Assembly: GCF_013403925.1 (NCBI RefSeq)
Contig: NZ_JABFDJ010000001.1
Coordinates: 496,001-560,000 of the forward strand
Direction of reading: 5' to 3'
DNA: 64,000 nucleotides
Source of the DNA: Winogradskyella wichelsiae
GTDB taxonomy: Bacteria > Bacteroidota > Bacteroidia > Flavobacteriales > Flavobacteriaceae
Shown here: positions 7,362 to 16,590 of the stretch, piece by piece
How positions within the stretch are numbered: the stretch's first letter is position 1
Layout: each line of letters begins with the position of its first letter
Notes under the pieces: generated by a model
Seen by the model: the letters and a program-made list of their open reading frames with translations, nothing else
Told to the model about the DNA's origin: nothing
Database searches by the model: none
Made by a program: the position numbers and the translations under genes

Positions 7362-8359
7362 TCATAATGCGATCTTATAATAGCTTCTACAGGTTTATTT
7401 TGAGGTGTAAACTGATTGTTTTCTATACCACCTACTTCATCATGGTTAATAAACCATTTCCATAAATAGCCACCAGCAAACCAATCTTCATCCCAAACCG
7501 CATCAAATAATGCTTTCGTAGCATTATTTTGGGCATCAAGATTTACCGACGTCATAGAACGATCGTAACGCCAAGGTTCCTTCCCTGTATAATCTACACT
7601 TCTGTAACCATATTCTGTAAACAAAATTTGTCTATCGAGTTTTTTAGAAAACTCTTTTAAGCCTTCTTTATGTTTCTCCCACCCTTTAATACAGTCTTCA
7701 ATACTTGGGGTTTGCATATCACTCACCGGAAAATAAGCATCAACACCAACATAATCTAATTCGGGCCAAAAAGGTGTTGTCCAAAACTCATCCCAATTAG
7801 CAGCATATGTTAGCTTACCTGTATAAATCGTTCTAATTTCTTTAATAAGCTGATGCCAGTATTCAGGTCTATTTTTTATAAATTCTTCAAGCTCTGTTCC
7901 TATACAGAACACTTCAACATTTAACTCTTCCGCTAATGCAGCATATTTTAAAATAAAATCAGAATATGAAACTTCTAGCAATTCCCAATCCGTTTCAGTA
8001 TCTGCTTTTAAAAATCCGGTAAAGTCTCCATGAGAAATCCACAATTGTGGTTTCACCATCACTCGGATATTTTCTTGATGAAGCGCTTCAATATATTGTT
8101 TTGCTCCAGAACGGGTTTCTCCATACCATTGACGTTTGGTATTATGAGTAACCTCTGGATGATTTTGATCTCTTATAAACCCAAAAGGCATAACAGCGGC
8201 AGCATTAGCATTTATCTGCACTAAAGGTTTTACATGTGAAGAATCTACAACACCTCGAGAGGCTACAAAGCTAACTCCATTAATTTTAGCCGATTGAAAC
8301 GGAATCGCAGCACAGCCAAAAAGTAAAAAAAGAAAAAGGCAGTAAAAAAAATATCGCAT
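7346..8359 (-). CDS. GH113-like glycoside hydrolase lipoprotein
   Basis: 337 residues. The signal ends LLFGCAA, giving a lipidated Cys16, so the enzyme is membrane anchored. The rest is a TIM-barrel of the GH113 (beta-mannanase-like) type: INGVSFVASRG at the start, VMVKPQLWI, CIGTELEEF with the probable acid/base Glu on strand 4, YVGVDAYFPVSD, and ILFTEYGYRS with the probable nucleophile Glu on strand 7, then GGYLWKWF. Both catalytic glutamates are present. The substrate is presumably a beta-mannoside or related glycan but this is not fixed by sequence. Monocistronic, divergent from the gene at 8481. Confidence 0.8.
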   Translation of the reverse strand: MRYFFYCLFLFLLFGCAAIPFQSAKINGVSFVASRGVVDSSHVKPLVQINANAAAVMPFGFIRDQNHPEVTHNTKRQWYGETRSGAKQYIEALHQENIRVMVKPQLWISHGDFTGFLKADTETDWELLEVSYSDFILKYAALAEELNVEVFCIGTELEEFIKNRPEYWHQLIKEIRTIYTGKLTYAANWDEFWTTPFWPELDYVGVDAYFPVSDMQTPSIEDCIKGWEKHKEGLKEFSKKLDRQILFTEYGYRSVDYTGKEPWRYDRSMTSVNLDAQNNATKALFDAVWDEDWFAGGYLWKWFINHDEVGGIENNQFTPQNKPVEAIIRSHYERKFN

Positions 8360-8480
8360 ATTATTAAAAATTATGCCTAAATTTAAAGAAATCTCACTTA
8401 TTGATTAAGGTTTTAACAAAACCTTCGACCTATATATTTTATCACTAACCTAAATCTTACCGAATTTTCGGACAATACCC

Positions 8481-9785
8481 ATGGAACATATCGTTATTAT
8501 TGGCAACGGCATCTCTGGAGTTACACTCGCTAGACATGTTAGAAAACTTTCAGATAAAAGAATTACAATTATTTCGGGTGAGACCGATTTTTTCTTCTCG
8601 CGTACTGCTTTAATGTACATTTATATGGGACATATGAAGTTTGAACACACACAACCTTATGAAAATTGGTTTTGGGAAAAGAACAGGATTGAACTTAAAA
8701 AAGGTTTTGTAAGCAAAGTTGAAACAGAGACAAAAACCCTACATTTTAAAGAAGGAGATACACTTCAGTACGATAAATTAATTATCGCAACAGGAAGTAA
8801 ACCTAATAAATTTGGGTGGCCAGGTCAAGATTTAGAAGGCACATTAGGTATGTATCACAAACAAGATTTAGAAAAGCTTGAAAAATATGCCCCAAATAAA
8901 GATGTTTGTAAACGTGCTGTAATTGTTGGAGGAGGATTAATAGGTATTGAATTGGCTGAAATGCTAAATAGCCGAAGTATTCCTGTAACATTTTTAGTAC
9001 GAGAAGATAGCTTTTGGAATGGCGTTTTACCACAAGGTGAAAGCGAAATGATTAATAGACATATTAAAAATCATCACATAGATTTACGACTTTCAACAAA
9101 CCTTAGAGCCATTAATTCTGACGAAAACGGGAAGGTAAAATCAGTAATTATTGAAGAAACAGGAGAAGAACTAGAATGTAACGTCGTTGGCTTAACTGCC
9201 GGAGTTGCACCAAATATTGACTTTCTAAAAGATTCTGGTATTGAAATAGGACGTGGTGTAAAAGTGAATCGTTTTTTAGAAACAAATATCCCTGATATTT
9301 ATAGTATTGGTGATTGTGCAGAACAACACGAAGCTATTGGAAACCGAAGACCTATTGAAGCCGTTTGGTACACAGGTCGTATGATGGGTGAAACTTTAGC
9401 GCAAACTATTTGTGGCAACCGAATAGCATACAAACCAGGCCATTGGTTTAACTCCGCAAAATTTTTAGATATTGAATATCAAACATACGGTTGGGTATTT
9501 GCAGAGCGTGGAAGACCGGAACATGAAGTCCATTTTCATTGGAAACATGAAGACGACACTAAATGTATCACCATTGCTTATGATAAAAACACAAATGAAT
9601 TTTTAGGAATTAATAATTTTGGAATTCGAATGCGCCATGAAGTTTTTGACCGATGGCTCACCGAAAAACGTGATTTAGATTACGTAATAAATCATTTACC
9701 TGAAGCTAATTTTGATCCTGAATTTTATTCAAAATTTGAAAAAGATATTTTAAAAGCCTACAATAACCAATTACAAACTGTATAA
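8481..9785 (+). CDS. NAD(P)/FAD-dependent pyridine nucleotide-disulfide-type oxidoreductase
   Basis: 434 residues, soluble. FAD-binding GNGISG Rossmann motif at 8-13, the ATG motif LIIATGSKPN near 100, NAD(P)-binding VGGGLIGIELAE near 150 and the second FAD motif IYSIGDCAEQ near 275. No redox CxxC is present, so it is not a disulfide reductase. The N-terminal segment FFFSRTALMYIYMGHMKFE is unusual for ferredoxin reductases. The stop is 2 bp before the start of a membrane polyferredoxin, so the pair probably passes electrons from NAD(P)H through FAD to membrane Fe-S clusters. The final acceptor is unknown. Confidence 0.82.
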   Translation: MEHIVIIGNGISGVTLARHVRKLSDKRITIISGETDFFFSRTALMYIYMGHMKFEHTQPYENWFWEKNRIELKKGFVSKVETETKTLHFKEGDTLQYDKLIIATGSKPNKFGWPGQDLEGTLGMYHKQDLEKLEKYAPNKDVCKRAVIVGGGLIGIELAEMLNSRSIPVTFLVREDSFWNGVLPQGESEMINRHIKNHHIDLRLSTNLRAINSDENGKVKSVIIEETGEELECNVVGLTAGVAPNIDFLKDSGIEIGRGVKVNRFLETNIPDIYSIGDCAEQHEAIGNRRPIEAVWYTGRMMGETLAQTICGNRIAYKPGHWFNSAKFLDIEYQTYGWVFAERGRPEHEVHFHWKHEDDTKCITIAYDKNTNEFLGINNFGIRMRHEVFDRWLTEKRDLDYVINHLPEANFDPEFYSKFEKDILKAYNNQLQTV

Positions 9786-9787
9786 AA

Positions 9788-11377
9788 ATGAGCAATAAAT
9801 TAAATCATAGTATGTCATTGGCTAAACCTGATGCCTTAGATATTACAACAAAACAAAAAGTAGCGCTTGCTATAGGTGTCATTGGGTTATTTATATTCAC
9901 ATTAGCTCTTTTTAATACTAACTTTCCTAATAAAGGGTTATTTCTAACACTTTCATTAGGATCTATAATCGGTGGTATTATTATATATTCTAGAGAAGCT
10001 TACCTTACCAAACTAGAAGGTATAAAAAATGATGGTGTTTGGTTTAAATCCATATCATCACGTGGAATTCTAGGATGGATTCTAGGAGTAATTTTAACTT
10101 CATTTTATATAGTGCTTTATTTCTTTCCAAAATATCTAGGGTTGGGGACTGATGGAGAAGCAAACACGGGTTTAATTAGTCTTTTTGATCCTTTAAGTCA
10201 TTTATTAAGTGGAAGAGATGCCAGTCAATGGTTTGTCTACGGAACACTTTACACCGTTGCAATATTAGCTTTTGGTTATAAATTTATTCTAAAATATAGA
10301 CATAATCGCTACCAACAATTACGTACCGTTTCAGTGATGTTTTTTCAATTGGGTTTTGCCTTTTTGATTCCTGAATTCATGTATGTTATGAATAACGATT
10401 TACCATACTACGATCTTAAAAGTATTTGGCCCCTTAATTATTACATTTTTGATGAGTGGTCTGTAAATGGCTTTCTCTCTAATGGAAACATTGGTATTGC
10501 ATTATTGTTATTTGGTATTATATCGATCTTTGTAATCACACCAATCTTAACCTATAAATATGGTAAACGTTGGTATTGTTCTTGGGTTTGTGGCTGTGGA
10601 GGATTAGCTGAAACTGCTGGTGACTCCTTTAGACAATTATCTTCCAAAAAGATGTCTGCCTGGAAATTAGAACGTTGGTTAATCCATACCGTTTTAGTAT
10701 TTTCTATTGTAATGACCGTAGCCATGATCTATACGTATTTAGGTTATGACAAAAATGATTTCTGGCTAACAAGAGATGTTTTTATCGTTTCAGTTATCGG
10801 ATTTTTAACTTTAGTCTTTGCGACTGTAATGATCTTTAAAAGACATGAACTAGGTAAAGATGCTAAATACGGAGCTATTGGTTACTTTATCGTTATTATA
10901 CTTTTACTTGTAATGCATTTTACAGGAACAACAGATCACCTTTTTTATATTAAAGCTGGTGCCTTAAGATCTGCTTATGGTATTTATATCGGATCTATTT
11001 TTTCTGGAGTTATAGGAACAGGGTTCTACCCTATTTTAGGAAACCGCTCTTGGTGTCGTTTTGGTTGTCCTATGGCTGCTATTCTTGGTTTTCAACAACG
11101 TTTGTTTTCTAAATTTAGAATAACAACTAATGGCGGACAATGTATTTCTTGCGGTAACTGTTCTAACAGTTGTGAAATGGGAATCGACGTAAGAGCTTAT
11201 GCTCAAAAAGGTGAAAACATTGTACGATCTAGTTGTGTAGGTTGTGGTGTTTGTTCTGCTGTTTGCCCAAGAGGAGTTTTAAAATTAGAAAATGATTCAA
11301 TGGAAGGACGTATTAATCCAACAGAAATTCTTTTAGGAAACGATGTTGATTTAATGGATTTCGTTAATCAGAAATAA
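9788..11377 (+). CDS. Membrane 4Fe-4S protein of the NapH/NosR/CcoG type
   Basis: 529 residues with about ten membrane helices. Cysteine motifs occur in order: WYCSWVCGCGG (about 262-272) and SWCRFGCPMA (about 420-429), the paired CxxxC-type motifs of NapH/NosR-like proteins, followed by two ferredoxin clusters, CISCGNCSNSCEMG (about 452) and CVGCGVCSAVCPRG (about 483). It therefore carries at least two cytoplasmic 4Fe-4S clusters plus the NosR-type membrane Cys motifs. Translationally linked to the FAD oxidoreductase. It likely moves electrons to or from the quinone or periplasmic side. No nos, nap or cco gene is adjacent, so the pathway is open. Confidence 0.82.
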   Translation: MSNKLNHSMSLAKPDALDITTKQKVALAIGVIGLFIFTLALFNTNFPNKGLFLTLSLGSIIGGIIIYSREAYLTKLEGIKNDGVWFKSISSRGILGWILGVILTSFYIVLYFFPKYLGLGTDGEANTGLISLFDPLSHLLSGRDASQWFVYGTLYTVAILAFGYKFILKYRHNRYQQLRTVSVMFFQLGFAFLIPEFMYVMNNDLPYYDLKSIWPLNYYIFDEWSVNGFLSNGNIGIALLLFGIISIFVITPILTYKYGKRWYCSWVCGCGGLAETAGDSFRQLSSKKMSAWKLERWLIHTVLVFSIVMTVAMIYTYLGYDKNDFWLTRDVFIVSVIGFLTLVFATVMIFKRHELGKDAKYGAIGYFIVIILLLVMHFTGTTDHLFYIKAGALRSAYGIYIGSIFSGVIGTGFYPILGNRSWCRFGCPMAAILGFQQRLFSKFRITTNGGQCISCGNCSNSCEMGIDVRAYAQKGENIVRSSCVGCGVCSAVCPRGVLKLENDSMEGRINPTEILLGNDVDLMDFVNQK

Positions 11378-11410
11378 TTTGGTTCTAAACTCATTTCAAT
11401 ATTAATACAT

Positions 11411-11447
11411 AATTAAAACGTTCAAAATAATTTTGAACGTTTTAATT
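11411..11447. terminator. Perfect 17-bp stem terminator
   Basis: AATTAAAACGTTCAAAA, a 3-nt loop, then its exact reverse complement ending in AT-rich DNA, 33 bp after the stop of the polyferredoxin gene. It ends the oxidoreductase operon. The rest of the 217-bp gap to 11595 shows no gene. Confidence 0.8.
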
Positions 11448-11594
11448 TAAATATTGCATCAAGACTTACTGTATTTCATTTCACAAATTGTAACCTTAGT
11501 ATATTCCACATTTAATAGTTTACAATTAGCTTAGTGTAAATTTTTAGACAAAAAAATTTTCAAAACCGTATTTTAGCGCTCATAAATAGATTAA

Positions 11595-12284
11595 ATGCCC
11601 AATATAAAAGTTATTATTCCTGCTTATAACGAAGAAGCGTCGATTCCTCTTGTTATTAAAGATATTCCATCTATCGTTGATGAAATTATTGTAATAAGCA
11701 ATAAATCAACAGATAACACTGAAATTAATGCAAAAAACGCAGGAGCCACTGTTTTAATTGAAAATCAAAAAGGTTACGGTTATGCCTGTTTAAAGGGCCT
11801 AAATTATATTTATCAACAAAAAAATAAACCAGATATTATTGTTTTTTTAGATGGAGATTACAGTGATTATCCTGAAGAATTAACTAAAATAATTCAACCA
11901 ATTTTAGAAGAAAATAGCGACTTCGTTGTTGGTTCTCGTGTCAAAGAATTACGAGAAGAAGGCTCAATGACAACCCCTCAAATTTTTGGTAATTGGCTCG
12001 CAACAAGCTTAATGAAATTATTTTTCCGTTCTACCTTTACAGACCTAGGTCCCTTTAGAGCTATTAAATATGATAAGCTTTTAGGCCTAAAAATGGAAGA
12101 CAAAACTTATGGCTGGACAGTAGAAATGCAACTTAAAGTTTTAAAGCAAAAACTAAGCTACAAAGAAGTCCCTGTGAATTATAGAAACAGAATAGGTGTC
12201 TCAAAAGTTTCAGGAACGATAAAAGGTGCTATCTTTGCAGGCATAAAAATCTTGACATGGATTTTTAAATACAGTTTTAAGTGA
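11595..12284 (+). CDS. Family 2 glycosyltransferase, polyprenyl-phosphate-sugar synthase-like
   Basis: 229 residues. GT-A fold: VIIPAYNEEASI, VISNKSTDNTE, FLDGDYSDYPEE (DxD), VVGSRVKE and TDLGPFRAI. The length and motif set resemble dolichyl/undecaprenyl-phosphate mannose or glucose synthases without the C-terminal membrane part, though a short hydrophobic end (GAIFAGIKILTWIFKYSFK) may touch the membrane. The stop overlaps the GTG start of the next gene (GTGA). It may supply a lipid-linked sugar for the GT-C enzyme at 15187; that is inference. Confidence 0.82.
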   Translation: MPNIKVIIPAYNEEASIPLVIKDIPSIVDEIIVISNKSTDNTEINAKNAGATVLIENQKGYGYACLKGLNYIYQQKNKPDIIVFLDGDYSDYPEELTKIIQPILEENSDFVVGSRVKELREEGSMTTPQIFGNWLATSLMKLFFRSTFTDLGPFRAIKYDKLLGLKMEDKTYGWTVEMQLKVLKQKLSYKEVPVNYRNRIGVSKVSGTIKGAIFAGIKILTWIFKYSFK

Positions 12285-13774
12285 TTTACCTTCAATACAC
12301 CATCATCGTTATTTACACTGTTGCTATAGTGCTCATATTTATGTATGCCTTAGCACAGTTAAATTTACTCTACAATTATCTTTCTTCAAAAAAGAAAAGA
12401 CAAACTTGTGACAAGTTTAACTTTTCAAATTCTGAAGAGATTCCGTTAGTTACCATTCAACTTCCTGTGTACAATGAAATGTATGTTATGGAACGTTTGT
12501 TAGATAACATTGCTCTTTTGGAATACCCAAAAGACAAACTAGAAATTCAAGTTTTAGATGATTCTACGGATGAAACTGTTGCAACTACAAAAGCACATAT
12601 AGAGCAGTTGGCTAAAACTGGTTTAGACATCACACACATAACAAGAACAGATAGAAGTGGCTTTAAAGCAGGTGCCCTTAAAGAAGGTTTAGAAATAGCA
12701 AAAGGTGAATACATTGCTATTTTTGATGCTGACTTTTTACCTCAACCCAATTGGTTAAAACGTACTATTCCTTATTTTAAGAATGAAAAAATTGGTGTTG
12801 TTCAAACACGTTGGGGACATATTAATAGAAACTATTCTTTACTAACAAAGATCCAAGCTTTTGCTTTAGATGCCCATTTTACTTTAGAGCAAGTGGGACG
12901 AAATAGTAAAGGTCACTTTATAAACTTTAATGGTACTGCTGGTGTTTGGCGTAAAACGTGTATCATCGATGCCGGAAATTGGGAAGGTGATACGCTTACC
13001 GAAGATTTAGACTTAAGTTATAGAGCACAATTAAAAAATTGGGAATTCAAATATTTAGAAGATGTTGAAACTCCCGCTGAATTACCTGTAGTTATCAGTG
13101 CTGCACGTTCGCAACAATTCCGTTGGAATAAAGGTGGCGCAGAAAACTTTAGAAAAATGCGTTGGCGTGTTTTAAAGTCTGATAATATTTCTTCTAAAAC
13201 CAAAGTACATGGTTTACTTCACCTCTTAAATAGTACAATGTTTTTAAGCATTTTTACGGTTGCTATTTTAAGTATTCCGATGTTGTATATTAAAAATGAA
13301 TATGCTCACCTAAGAAACTACTTTTATGTAATGAGTTTCTTTGTTATGAGTACCATTATCTTTTTTGTTTGCTATTGGTTTATGTATAAGAATATTTATG
13401 GTAGTGGGTTTAAAAAATTCTTCAGCTATATTGGTATGTTCTTTACTTTTTTCTCAATAGCTATGGGCTTTTCGCTTCATAATTCTATTGCAGTAATTGA
13501 AGGTCATATTGGTAAACGAAGTGAATTTGTACGTACACCAAAATTTAACATTAGTACACTAAAAGACTCTTGGAAAGGCAATAAATACTTAATAAAAAAA
13601 GTATCTCCTCATGTTATTATTGAAGGCTTATTGATGCTTTATTTTGCATTCGGGATGTATAGTGCCTTTATTGTTGGAGATCAAGGTGGTGATTTTGGAT
13701 TGTTTCCTTTTCACTTAATGCTTTTCATCGGTTTTGGTTATGTATTCTTTAAATCATTATCGTCTAAAGTTTAA
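12281..13774 (+). CDS. Processive-type family 2 glycosyltransferase, cellulose-synthase-like
   Basis: 497 residues starting with GTG in a 4-bp overlap with the previous gene. An N-terminal membrane helix is followed by a GT2 domain with VTIQLPVYNE, QVLDDSTDET, AIFDADFLPQP (DxD), TEDLDLSYRAQ (catalytic TED) and QQFRWNKG (QxxRW). Several C-terminal membrane helices follow. These are the hallmarks of processive membrane glycosyltransferases, but related single-transfer enzymes such as glucosylceramide synthase-like proteins share them. Product unknown. Ends at a bidirectional terminator. Confidence 0.85.
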   Translation: MIYLQYTIIVIYTVAIVLIFMYALAQLNLLYNYLSSKKKRQTCDKFNFSNSEEIPLVTIQLPVYNEMYVMERLLDNIALLEYPKDKLEIQVLDDSTDETVATTKAHIEQLAKTGLDITHITRTDRSGFKAGALKEGLEIAKGEYIAIFDADFLPQPNWLKRTIPYFKNEKIGVVQTRWGHINRNYSLLTKIQAFALDAHFTLEQVGRNSKGHFINFNGTAGVWRKTCIIDAGNWEGDTLTEDLDLSYRAQLKNWEFKYLEDVETPAELPVVISAARSQQFRWNKGGAENFRKMRWRVLKSDNISSKTKVHGLLHLLNSTMFLSIFTVAILSIPMLYIKNEYAHLRNYFYVMSFFVMSTIIFFVCYWFMYKNIYGSGFKKFFSYIGMFFTFFSIAMGFSLHNSIAVIEGHIGKRSEFVRTPKFNISTLKDSWKGNKYLIKKVSPHVIIEGLLMLYFAFGMYSAFIVGDQGGDFGLFPFHLMLFIGFGYVFFKSLSSKV

Positions 13775-13789
13775 ATAACATCTAAGCGT

Positions 13790-13839
13790 AAATAGCCGTA
13801 AAGTCTTTAATTATATTATAAAGATTTTTACGGCTATTT
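13790..13839. terminator. Bidirectional terminator between convergent genes
   Basis: Thirteen-base arms AAATAGCCGTAAA and TTTACGGCTATTT, a one- or two-base bulge and a further six base pairs around a short AT loop, with A/T tracts outside both arms. It serves the GT2 gene (+) and the lipoprotein gene at 13876 (-). Confidence 0.75.
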
Positions 13840-13875
13840 TTTTGCTCTAACTTAGCGCTATATTACTCTAAATAT

Positions 13876-14982
13876 TTATTTAGTAGGTAGTGCAACTTTG
13901 TTTAAGGTAAATTCCATTTCAGAAATATCTCCTGAAATTTCGTTAATCCTAGAGTTTGTAAAATACAGTTCGTTATTATATATACTAAACGTATCTGCCC
14001 ATTTTACTTTATCACCTTCTACTAGAGTAGAAATACTTCCATCAGCTTGTCTATATTGTATTTTATTATGCTCTAAATCCGCATAATATAAATTACCATT
14101 AGCATCTAAAATCATACCATCTGGTGCAGATGTTTTTGCTATAAACTTAACTTGACTTTCTATTTGAGTTTCATCTTCAAGATCAAAAGCACTTGTAGCA
14201 ATAGCATATAAACTATAACCCGTAAGTGCATGGTAATACAATGTATCATTGTCTGCATCTAAAGCAATACCATCAGAGTTAATTGCTCTTTCCCATTTTT
14301 TATCACCAAAAGTTAAATAAGAAGCTTCGGCACTAGTAGATTTATGATTATCTAAAACTCTTTTAGATACTTCAGAATTCATATCTAAAATTACTAATCC
14401 GGCATGACCAGAATCTGTAAAATAGATTTTCTTCTTTTTCTTATCTACACGAAGATCATTTATATAAGAATCCGGATGGTAACTCCCCTCAGAAAGCTTA
14501 TAAACTTTACTTAAAGTATTATCAACTAAATTAAATACAAAGACACGTGGTGCATCTAATACATTTTGAAACAACTGACTTCTTGTATCTAAAACATACA
14601 ACTTATCTTCAAAAGCGACAACAGATTGCACGCCTACAAACTTATCTTCAACGACTTCATCTCCAATTTTCCACGAATTCCATTCTGTATTAGGAAAACT
14701 TATCTCTTCTTTATTCTTATTAACTTCAACTACAGAATTTTTAACTCCTTCTCTCCATCTTGGGAAATTCACAAAAACACGACCATTATTAGCAACCGAG
14801 ACTCCTGTAACCTGTTGCCCTTTAAAACTAATAACTTCATTTATTTGTAATGTTGTTGTTGTTGTTGTTGTTGTTGTAGTATCTTTTTGTGTATTCACAA
14901 CTGTTTCTACTTTTGATTGACGAGCATCTTTACATGAACTCAGTACCATTAAAAAAGCAGCGAAATAAAATATTTTCTTCAT
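13876..14982 (-). CDS. Yellow/major-royal-jelly-like beta-propeller lipoprotein
   Basis: 368 residues. The signal peptide ends VLSSC, with lipidated Cys17. A low-complexity linker follows with ten consecutive threonines encoded by an ACA repeat. The rest is a six-bladed propeller of the MRJP/yellow (L-dopachrome tautomerase-related) family: VFVNFPRW, YVLDTRSQLF, SYINDLRVD, IYFTDSGHAGLVILD, NSDGIALDADNDTLYYHAL, SAPDGMILDANGNLYYADL. These bind small ligands or act as lactonase-like proteins; no catalytic role can be assigned. It is transcribed against the surrounding glycosyltransferase genes, from a promoter element at 15006-15013. Confidence 0.82.
   Translation of the reverse strand: MKKIFYFAAFLMVLSSCKDARQSKVETVVNTQKDTTTTTTTTTTLQINEVISFKGQQVTGVSVANNGRVFVNFPRWREGVKNSVVEVNKNKEEISFPNTEWNSWKIGDEVVEDKFVGVQSVVAFEDKLYVLDTRSQLFQNVLDAPRVFVFNLVDNTLSKVYKLSEGSYHPDSYINDLRVDKKKKKIYFTDSGHAGLVILDMNSEVSKRVLDNHKSTSAEASYLTFGDKKWERAINSDGIALDADNDTLYYHALTGYSLYAIATSAFDLEDETQIESQVKFIAKTSAPDGMILDANGNLYYADLEHNKIQYRQADGSISTLVEGDKVKWADTFSIYNNELYFTNSRINEISGDISEMEFTLNKVALPTK
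14851..14877. repeat. Trinucleotide repeat (TGT)9
   Basis: Nine tandem TGT units on the plus strand encode nine of ten threonines in the linker of the lipoprotein at 13876-14982. Slippage here would change linker length without a frameshift. Confidence 0.9.
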
Positions 14983-15005
14983 AAAATATGTGATTTTTAG
15001 TTATT

Positions 15006-15013
15006 CAAAAGTA
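15006..15013 (-). promoter_or_regulatory. TAnnTTTG -7 promoter element for the MRJP-like lipoprotein
   Basis: TACTTTTG on the minus strand, 23 bp before the ATG at 14982. It agrees with the Bacteroidota -7 consensus. Confidence 0.45.
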
Positions 15014-15186
15014 GTAAAGAATACTTTATTACGCTGAGATTTTCAACACGAAGAACTATCGTCTAAAAGTATATTTATAAAAACAGTCTAGTAAGTGTAA
15101 GCTCTGCATTAAAAAAGAGTCTTAAAACATCTATCTATAAATTTAGCAATTAACTAAACCCCATAAATAATATTTATATTTGATTT

Positions 15187-16551
15187 ATGCTAAACAACAC
15201 CTTATTTTCAAAGCTAAAAAAGCCCTCTATTTTATTAGTTGTTACAAGCATAATCTTCTATTTTATTTTCGCTTATTACACGACAAGAACAGAATATTAC
15301 AAAATAGTCGCCCTGTATGCTGCTCTATTTTTTCTGTTTTACAAATTAGTAGATTACAATAAAACAAACCTTAAACTATTAACGTATACAGCATTTATAT
15401 TACGCCTAATTTTTATTTTTTCGACCCCAAATCTATCACAAGATTTTTATCGTTTTATTTGGGATGGACGGATGATCTTTCAAGGTTTTAACCCTTATTT
15501 ATACACCCCAGATTCGTTTATTAATAACGGCATATTTCCTATTAACCAAGCGCAAGAATTATATGATGGAATGGGAGAATTAAGCTCTTCTCATTACACC
15601 AATTATCCACCTATTAATCAGCTGTGCTTTACTATTGCAGCTTTATTTTCTAGCCATAGTGTTTTAGGCTCCATCATATCAATGCGGCTTATAATTATTG
15701 CGGCAGATATTGGTACTCTTTATTTTGGAAAGAAACTCTTAAAACGTTTAAAACTACCTTCAAATAGAATTTTCTGGTATGTTTTAAATCCTTTTATCAT
15801 TATCGAGTTAACTGGAAATTTACATTTTGAAGGTGTCATGATTTTCTTTCTCATTTGGGCATTCTACTTATTATACTCAGATAAATGGAAACAGGCTGCT
15901 GTGATTTTTGCATGTTCAATTTCTGTGAAGTTAATTCCATTAATGTTATTACCGTTATTTTTTAAATTCTTTAAATCAACAATAACCTTAAAAATTTCTT
16001 ACCGTAAATTAATAACATTTTATACCATCATTGGCTTAACTATACTCCTTCTTTTTCTTCCTTTTTTCTCCATGGAATTTGTAAATAATTACTCAAAGAC
16101 TGTGGGGCTTTGGTTTGGTAATTTTGAATTTAACGCAAGTATTTATTACTTAATAAGAACTATAGGTTATAGCATAACGGGCTATAATGAAATTGCTATT
16201 ATTGGTAAAATTCTACCTGTAATATCAGTACTCATCATTCTTGGGCTTTCATTATTTAAACAAAATAACAGCTTACCTAAATTAATTACTTCAATGTTAT
16301 TAGCCTTTACTTGCTATTTATTTTTAAGTACAACGGTACACCCTTGGTATATTGCAACACTCGTAATTTTTTGTATATTTTCTAATTACAAATTTCCTTT
16401 AGTTTGGTCTTTTGTAATTATTTTAAGTTATTTAGCCTACTCTAATACCGCTAATTCTGAGAACTTATGGATTATTGGTTTAGAATATCTCATTGTATTT
16501 TTGGTATTTATTTGGGAAGTTTTCTTAAAAAAAAGACTGCCAGTTTCCTAG
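15187..16551 (+). CDS. GT-C/GT87-like membrane mannosyltransferase
   Basis: 454 residues with roughly eleven membrane helices. The first periplasmic loop after helix 3 contains SQDFYRFIWDGRMIFQGFNPY, an acidic motif typical of polyprenyl-phosphate-sugar-dependent GT-C enzymes (DUF2029/GT87 and related). Such enzymes transfer mannose or another sugar from a lipid phosphate donor on the periplasmic side. The polyprenyl-phosphate-sugar synthase-like gene at 11595 could supply the donor. The stop codon lies within the terminator at 16532-16559. Donor and acceptor are not identifiable. Confidence 0.75.
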   Translation: MLNNTLFSKLKKPSILLVVTSIIFYFIFAYYTTRTEYYKIVALYAALFFLFYKLVDYNKTNLKLLTYTAFILRLIFIFSTPNLSQDFYRFIWDGRMIFQGFNPYLYTPDSFINNGIFPINQAQELYDGMGELSSSHYTNYPPINQLCFTIAALFSSHSVLGSIISMRLIIIAADIGTLYFGKKLLKRLKLPSNRIFWYVLNPFIIIELTGNLHFEGVMIFFLIWAFYLLYSDKWKQAAVIFACSISVKLIPLMLLPLFFKFFKSTITLKISYRKLITFYTIIGLTILLLFLPFFSMEFVNNYSKTVGLWFGNFEFNASIYYLIRTIGYSITGYNEIAIIGKILPVISVLIILGLSLFKQNNSLPKLITSMLLAFTCYLFLSTTVHPWYIATLVIFCIFSNYKFPLVWSFVIILSYLAYSNTANSENLWIIGLEYLIVFLVFIWEVFLKKRLPVS

Positions 16552-16559
16552 CAGTCTTT
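16532..16559. terminator. Bidirectional terminator overlapping a stop codon
   Basis: AAAGACTGC / GCAGTCTTT with a 10-nt loop, preceded by an A-run and followed by T-rich DNA. The TAG of the GT-C gene is inside it. It also faces the convergent gene at 16591. Confidence 0.65.
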
Positions 16560-16590
16560 AATTCTTAATTTTTAGCAATACCTATTTAAA

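Noticed and set aside
15175-15182. TATATTTG match upstream of the GT-C gene
   Set aside because: It ends only 4 bp before the ATG, so transcription would start inside the start codon; likely chance in AT-rich DNA.
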